In this document: positions 59,377-64,000 of the stretch, one piece after another
How positions within the stretch are numbered: the first letter of the stretch is position 1
How the letters are laid out: the number at the start of each line of letters is the position of its first letter
Assembly: GCA_910577185.1 (NCBI GenBank)
Contig: CAJTLR010000001.1
Coordinates: 5,522-69,521 of the forward strand
Length of the DNA stretch: 64,000 bases
Direction: 5' to 3'
Source: an uncultured Acetatifactor sp.
Lineage (GTDB): Bacteria; Bacillota; Clostridia; Lachnospirales; Lachnospiraceae
Notes under the pieces: generated by a model
Seen by the model: the letters and a program-made list of their open reading frames with translations, nothing else
What the model was told of the DNA's origin: nothing
Database searches by the model: none
Program-made: the position numbers and the translations under genes

Positions 59377-62364
59377 ATGGGAACAGACAGAAAGAGAGAA
59401 TTAAAGTTTTTCAGAAAAATGCGGAATAATATTGTGGTACTTGCGGTAGTGATTCTGGTGATACTGCTCTGTACCTATATTTTGCGAAATTCCCTGATGG
59501 AGAATGCCAACAAGATGGGGCTTACACTGGTGGAAAATTATTCCACGTCAGAAGAGAGCAATATGCGTGCCTGTGAGGTGATTCTGACCATCAGTGCAAA
59601 TTATATCGAAGAAAGGGAAAATAATAATGTCTCCCTGGAAGAACTGAGGGAAGGGCTGTATCCCTTCATGAACGGCCTTACGGATCTGTATGGGGTGGAA
59701 AACATTCAGATTTACGGCAAAGCCATGGGCGGAACGGAGATGATATCCAATGATCCCAGGATTGAAGCCCTGAAGGACTATGGTGTCACGGATACGGATT
59801 ATTATAAGGGCGCCATGGCTGCCGGAGGGGATATATATATTTCTCCGGCTTATATAGATACGGTGACAGGCCAGTCTGTGGTCACCATGTGCAAGTCCAT
59901 TCCTTCCACGGGAAGCTTCCTGGCCATAGACCTGAAGTTCTCCTATTTTGAAATGAATAATGAAAACCTCACGCTGCCTCCCAATGCATCTTATTATCTC
60001 CTTGGCAGTGAGGGAAAGCTGATATATTACAAAACTTCCCTGAACCATAAGTATGAAGAATTTCAGGAACTGGTCAATGGCTTCATGGCGCAGGTGGATG
60101 TGGGGCAGGGCAACCAGCTGCTGGAAAATGTGGAGGCCATGGATGGGGCCAGGCGCAACATTTATTTCCATCATATGGATAACGGCTGGACGGCCATTCT
60201 GACCATGCCGGAGGAAGAGATTCTTTCCGGGGTGGATACTTTCAATTACATCAGCCTTATGCTGATTCTGTTTGGGGTCGTCATGGTGGCGGCGCAGACT
60301 GTCTGGGACCATGCCCATGATAAGCAGAACCGGGAGCTTATGGAAGAGCGGAACCGGATGGCGGAGCGGAACCGGGTGTACCAGAATGCCATGAATGGAA
60401 CGGCACGGGCATACCGGGCCATCTACTATATTGATATCACGGATCGCCGTTTTGAAATGCTTTATCCCCACCGGGGAAAAGTTTCGGAGTCAGGCGACTA
60501 TGACCTGGATTTTATGGCAAGCAGGATTGACACGGGGATTATTGCGGAAGAATACAGTCAGGAAGTGCGGGAATTCTTTGACCTGGATACCATGGTAAAG
60601 AAACTTGAGACCCAGGACCATGTGGAACTGCAGTATAAAAGAATGACAGGGGATGGCAATTATGAATGGTGTTCTTCCGTCATTACGGCGGCGGAAATGA
60701 AAGAAGGGCATCCGGTGGCGATTACCCTGACCATACGCAGTATCGACGAGATCATACATAAGGAGGAAGAGCAGAAAGAAGTGCTGGCCCTGGCGGCAGA
60801 GAGGGCAGAGACCGCCAATCTGGCCAAGAGCGATTTCCTGTCACGCATGAGCCATGATATCCGGACCCCCATGAATGCCATCCTGGGCATGACGGCGGTT
60901 GCCTGTATGCATATAGACGAAAAAGAACGCGTCATGGATGCCCTTGAAAAAATTACGGTATCCAGTAAACACTTGCTGGGATTGATAAATGAAGTGCTGG
61001 ATATGAGCAGGATTGAGAGCGGCAAAGTGCGGCTTTCGGAGAGTGCGTTTAATTTGTCCGACACCATCGAGAGTCTGCTGACAGTGTTCCACTCCCAGAT
61101 AGAGGCAAAGGGACTGGAATTCGGCGTGAATATCTCAAAAATGGATCATGAGGATGTGATAGGAGACGAACAGAGGCTGCAGCAGATCTTCATGAATATC
61201 ATGGGAAATGCGGTCAAGTTTACTCCGCCGGGAGGCAGAATCGGCATTCATATTGAAGAGAAGACTTCCCATATCGCCGGCAGCGGCTACTATGAATTCA
61301 CATTTGAAGACACCGGAATCGGCATGGAGAAAGAGTATATTGACACCATCTTTGAACCCTTTTCCCGGGCAGCGGATTCCCGTACAGGCAAAATTGAGGG
61401 AACCGGTCTGGGAATGACCATTGCAGTCAATATTGCACGGATGATGAACGGAGATATCAAGGTGGAGAGTACCCTGGGCAAGGGGTCCCGGTTTACCGTC
61501 AAGGTCTATCTGAAACTGAATGATATCACCCAGGAAGATATAGATCATTTCGTTTCCCTTCCGGTTCTTGTGGTGGATGACGAGGAGGCGGCCTGTGAAA
61601 GTGCCTGCGAGATCCTGGGAAGCCTTCAGATGGATGCGGAATATGTGCTGGATGGGGACAGCGCTGTCAGGCGTATCCAGGAAGCCAGTGAGGAAGGAAA
61701 TTCTTTCTCCGTGGTGATTCTGGACTGGAAAATGCCGGAGAAAGACGGACTGGAAACGGCAAAGGAAATACGGGATGTGGTGGGGGACGATATTCCCATT
61801 ATTATTCTGTCCGCCTATGACTGGGCAGATATAGAGTCGGAAGCAATTGAAGCGGGTGTGGATGCGTTTATCGAAAAACCGCTGTTTAAATCCAGGCTCA
61901 CCAAAGTGCTGAAGGACGTGCTGGGGCTTGCCAGTGAGGAGGAAGCCGCCACGGCCCTTGACACATTCCGGCAGCAGGATTTTTCCGGGAGAAGGGTTCT
62001 GCTGGTGGAGGATAATGAGATCAATATTGAAGTGGCCGCCGAGCTTCTGGGTATTGTGGGTATCCAGGTGGAGCAGGCCCTCAACGGCCGCATTGCCGTG
62101 GACACTGTGCTGAAAAAGGATCCGGGCTATTATGACCTGATTTTCATGGACATTCAAATGCCTGTGATGAACGGATATGAGGCGGCCAGGACCATACGTG
62201 CTTCCGGCAGGGAGGATCTGGAGAAAATTCCCATTGTGGCTATGACGGCAGATGCGTTTGCGGATGATATCCGCAAGTCGGAGGAAGCCGGAATGAACGG
62301 ACATATTTCAAAACCTGTGGACATCCAGAAACTAGAAGAGGCGCTGCAGACCTGGATTGTATAG
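59377..62364 (+). CDS. Hybrid sensor histidine kinase with two receiver domains
   Basis: 995 residues. A transmembrane helix (NIVVLAVVILVILLC, about 18-36) and a second one near 288-308 bracket an extracellular dCache-like sensor of about 240 residues. After a PAS-like region, HisKA carries the phospho-acceptor H493 (MSHDIRTPMNA). HATPase follows with NAVKF, DTGIGM and GTGLGM. Two receiver domains end the protein, with phospho-accepting D783 (ILDWKMPEKDG) and D925 (FMDIQMPVMNG). It senses an external ligand and relays phosphate internally; no partner output gene is next to it. This domain order is common in Lachnospiraceae. Ligand unknown. Confidence 0.92.
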   Translation: MGTDRKRELKFFRKMRNNIVVLAVVILVILLCTYILRNSLMENANKMGLTLVENYSTSEESNMRACEVILTISANYIEERENNNVSLEELREGLYPFMNGLTDLYGVENIQIYGKAMGGTEMISNDPRIEALKDYGVTDTDYYKGAMAAGGDIYISPAYIDTVTGQSVVTMCKSIPSTGSFLAIDLKFSYFEMNNENLTLPPNASYYLLGSEGKLIYYKTSLNHKYEEFQELVNGFMAQVDVGQGNQLLENVEAMDGARRNIYFHHMDNGWTAILTMPEEEILSGVDTFNYISLMLILFGVVMVAAQTVWDHAHDKQNRELMEERNRMAERNRVYQNAMNGTARAYRAIYYIDITDRRFEMLYPHRGKVSESGDYDLDFMASRIDTGIIAEEYSQEVREFFDLDTMVKKLETQDHVELQYKRMTGDGNYEWCSSVITAAEMKEGHPVAITLTIRSIDEIIHKEEEQKEVLALAAERAETANLAKSDFLSRMSHDIRTPMNAILGMTAVACMHIDEKERVMDALEKITVSSKHLLGLINEVLDMSRIESGKVRLSESAFNLSDTIESLLTVFHSQIEAKGLEFGVNISKMDHEDVIGDEQRLQQIFMNIMGNAVKFTPPGGRIGIHIEEKTSHIAGSGYYEFTFEDTGIGMEKEYIDTIFEPFSRAADSRTGKIEGTGLGMTIAVNIARMMNGDIKVESTLGKGSRFTVKVYLKLNDITQEDIDHFVSLPVLVVDDEEAACESACEILGSLQMDAEYVLDGDSAVRRIQEASEEGNSFSVVILDWKMPEKDGLETAKEIRDVVGDDIPIIILSAYDWADIESEAIEAGVDAFIEKPLFKSRLTKVLKDVLGLASEEEAATALDTFRQQDFSGRRVLLVEDNEINIEVAAELLGIVGIQVEQALNGRIAVDTVLKKDPGYYDLIFMDIQMPVMNGYEAARTIRASGREDLEKIPIVAMTADAFADDIRKSEEAGMNGHISKPVDIQKLEEALQTWIV

Positions 62365-62432
62365 GGGAATTTTAAGGGACACGGGAAAGCGCGGCAGCGT
62401 ATTTTCCCAAAACCCGGAATCAGGAGCAGAAA

Positions 62433-64000
62433 ATGTACGAATGTCCTAATTGCGCGGGAAATCTGAAGTTTGACATAGCCCGGCAGCAGCTGCATTGTGA
62501 ATACTGCGGTACCATGATGGACCCATATCAGGTTTCCGGGGAAAGGGATGCGGAGGAAAAAGCAGGAGAATACGAGGTCACGGTTTTTACCTGCCCCCAG
62601 TGCGGGGGCGAGATTCTGAGCGAGGACACCACGGCGGCTACATTCTGCAGTTTCTGCGGATCTTCCGCCATTCTGGACAGCCGCATCAGCAAAGGAAAAC
62701 GGCCCGGTTATATCATTCCTTTTACCCGGACAAAGGAGGACTGCAGGGAGGCATACAAAAAGATGCTGCGCAGGGCGCCCTTTGTGCCGGACGATATGAA
62801 AAAGGAGGCCCAGATTGAAAAGTTCAGGGGGATTTATATGCCTTTCTGGGTGTATTCCTTTGAAAAAAAGGGGAATATTTCCTTTTCGGGCAAACGTTCC
62901 CGCAGGAAAGGAGATTATCGGATCACGGATCATTACCGGATAGAATGTGCGGTGGAAGCGGAGTACCATGGGCTGGCCTATGATGCGTCCGCTGCATTTT
63001 CGGACAGCCTCAGCAATGCCATTGGACCCTTTGACTTAAAAGAGGGAAAAACATTCGTGCCGTCTTTTTTAAGCGGCTTCTATGCGGACACCAATGATGT
63101 GGAAAGCTATGTTTATGAGAGGGAAGCACAGGACTTGGTGGTCCGGGATACCGCGTCCTGCCTGGGAAGGGACGCGGTCTGCAGAAAATACCATGTGGGT
63201 CAGGACGGGGAGGATTACGTACTCAAAAATGCCCTTCTGCCGTCTGAAAGAATGGCGGAGCTGGCCATGCTGCCGGTATGGTTTCTTTCCTGCAAAAGTA
63301 AAGACAGGGTCAGCTATGCGGTGGTCAACGGCCAGACGGGAAAGGCGGCTGCAGACCTGCCTGTGGACAAAAAGAAATATATGCTGGGTTCCCTGCTGCT
63401 GGCAGTGCCCCTGTTTTTTCTGCTGAATCTGTTTTTTACCATAACGCCGGCCAAAATCCTGGTGACGGCGGCGCTGCTGGCTTTGGCCTGTATTCTGATC
63501 TCAAACAGACAGATTTCCCATATTATTTCCAGGGAATCCGGGGAGGATGATAGGGGACTGGCAAGCGTAAAACCGCCTTCCCGTGGGGAGGATGCCGCCG
63601 GGAAGAGACGGCGGCCGGGGATACGGTGGCCGGAGGGCGCCGCGGGGAAAATCATTCTGATGCTGCTGGCGTTTTATCTGTCTGCCCTGGTGCCCGGTAT
63701 TGTGATTGCCATTGCAGGGATATTGATGGGAGGCATTCTGCCGTCAGGTGTTGTGGCGGTGATCATTATTACGATTCTGGCGTCCATCTTTTTTGTGCTG
63801 CGGAGGGCATTGGGCAAGCCTTCCGGCAGGAGGTCCGGGAGTCATTTTAAAGAGAAATGGTCCACTCTGGTGAAACCATTTGGGGGGATGATTCTTGCGG
63901 TGATCATTCTGATGTGGAATCCGGTTTCCGACTGGTTTTACTATATGGGGGCATTTGTGTGTATGGGTCTGGTACTGTGGGCCATTCTGGATATCATAAA
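62433..64000 (+). CDS. Zinc-ribbon membrane protein, 3' end cut by window edge
   Basis: Open from ATG 62433 to the right edge: 522 residues without a stop. Two Cys4 zinc ribbons sit at the N-terminus (CPNCAGNLKF with CEYCG, then CPQCGGEI with CSFCG), a pattern of TFIIB-like zinc-ribbon proteins of Firmicutes. A soluble region of about 210 residues follows (YMPFWVYSFEKKG, then LSGFYADTNDVESYVYE). From about residue 325, hydrophobic segments appear (MLGSLLLAVPLFFLL, IILMLLAFYLSAL, GVVAVIIITILASIFFVL). CAGGAG precedes the ATG. Function not known. Confidence 0.8.
   Translation, partial: MYECPNCAGNLKFDIARQQLHCEYCGTMMDPYQVSGERDAEEKAGEYEVTVFTCPQCGGEILSEDTTAATFCSFCGSSAILDSRISKGKRPGYIIPFTRTKEDCREAYKKMLRRAPFVPDDMKKEAQIEKFRGIYMPFWVYSFEKKGNISFSGKRSRRKGDYRITDHYRIECAVEAEYHGLAYDASAAFSDSLSNAIGPFDLKEGKTFVPSFLSGFYADTNDVESYVYEREAQDLVVRDTASCLGRDAVCRKYHVGQDGEDYVLKNALLPSERMAELAMLPVWFLSCKSKDRVSYAVVNGQTGKAAADLPVDKKKYMLGSLLLAVPLFFLLNLFFTITPAKILVTAALLALACILISNRQISHIISRESGEDDRGLASVKPPSRGEDAAGKRRRPGIRWPEGAAGKIILMLLAFYLSALVPGIVIAIAGILMGGILPSGVVAVIIITILASIFFVLRRALGKPSGRRSGSHFKEKWSTLVKPFGGMILAVIILMWNPVSDWFYYMGAFVCMGLVLWAILDII

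Noticed and set aside
1..64000. Minus-strand reading frames longer than 100 residues throughout the window.
   Set aside because: All lie opposite well-supported + strand genes, lack ribosome binding sites and show no recognisable domains.
1..64000. tRNA, rRNA, CRISPR arrays, replication origin or integrase genes.
   Set aside because: Looked for on both strands by eye and none was seen; the only mobile-element trace is the transposase tail at 56104-56190.

Overview
The window is a low-to-mid GC Gram-positive chromosome segment. Every convincing gene lies on the + strand, with AGGAGG-type ribosome binding sites, ATGA/TAATG start-stop overlaps and frequent GTG/TTG starts. Gene content and style fit a gut Clostridia member, most likely Lachnospiraceae; this is inference, because no rRNA or other marker gene is present.

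Positions 1-55938 are one very large surface-glycan island of about 46 co-directional genes, open at the left edge. From left to right it holds: a capsule-type transferase cut by the edge; a SIS isomerase / 2-hydroxyacid dehydrogenase / YhcH / CMP-transferase cassette (1403-4088); tailoring enzymes (TylF and FkbM methyltransferases, radical SAM) and GT8/GT2 transferases (4127-10013); a phosphonate cassette (10066-18958) with PEP mutase fused to a cytidylyltransferase, phosphonopyruvate decarboxylase, a soluble alkaline-phosphatase-superfamily protein and accessory enzymes; GT4, GT2 and WcbI-like genes (19289-24646); a probable branched CDP-dideoxysugar pathway with aldolase, HAD, ThDP enzyme, SDR and RfbF/RfbH/RfbG (24672-32928); an ADP-heptose pathway GmhA/HldE/GmhB with a GT9 heptosyltransferase-like enzyme (34150-38453); and more methyltransferases, glycosyltransferases, an IMPase-like phosphatase, a Gfo/Idh oxidoreductase and two large HAD-containing COG5610-like proteins (38554-55938).

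The most striking feature is a Rossmann-like module of about 90-100 residues (hydrophobic strand, then YGAG/FGxG, a helix, then FxDN/VDR). It is fused to the N- or C-terminus of about 20 of the 46 island proteins. The carriers are acceptor-modifying enzymes of unrelated folds (GT2, GT4, GT8, GT9, GT32, DUF4422, FkbM, TylF, radical SAM, WcbI, COG5610). The sugar-nucleotide synthesis enzymes lack it. No flippase, polymerase, ABC transporter or other clear membrane protein is encoded in these 55.9 kb.

The island shows decay: two single-base frameshifts in homopolymers (a GT8 gene near 7609-7615 and a WcbI-like gene near 22204-22209) and a glycosyltransferase remnant at about 19025-19259. Its right border (55939-57600) holds a transposase tail remnant, a MazEF-type toxin-antitoxin operon with a near-consensus promoter, a clear terminator, and a truncated Fic gene. 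Beyond it (57671-64000) lie apparently unrelated genes: a SAM methyltransferase with its own promoter and a structured leader, a FUSC-type membrane protein, a hybrid histidine kinase, and a zinc-ribbon membrane protein cut by the right edge.
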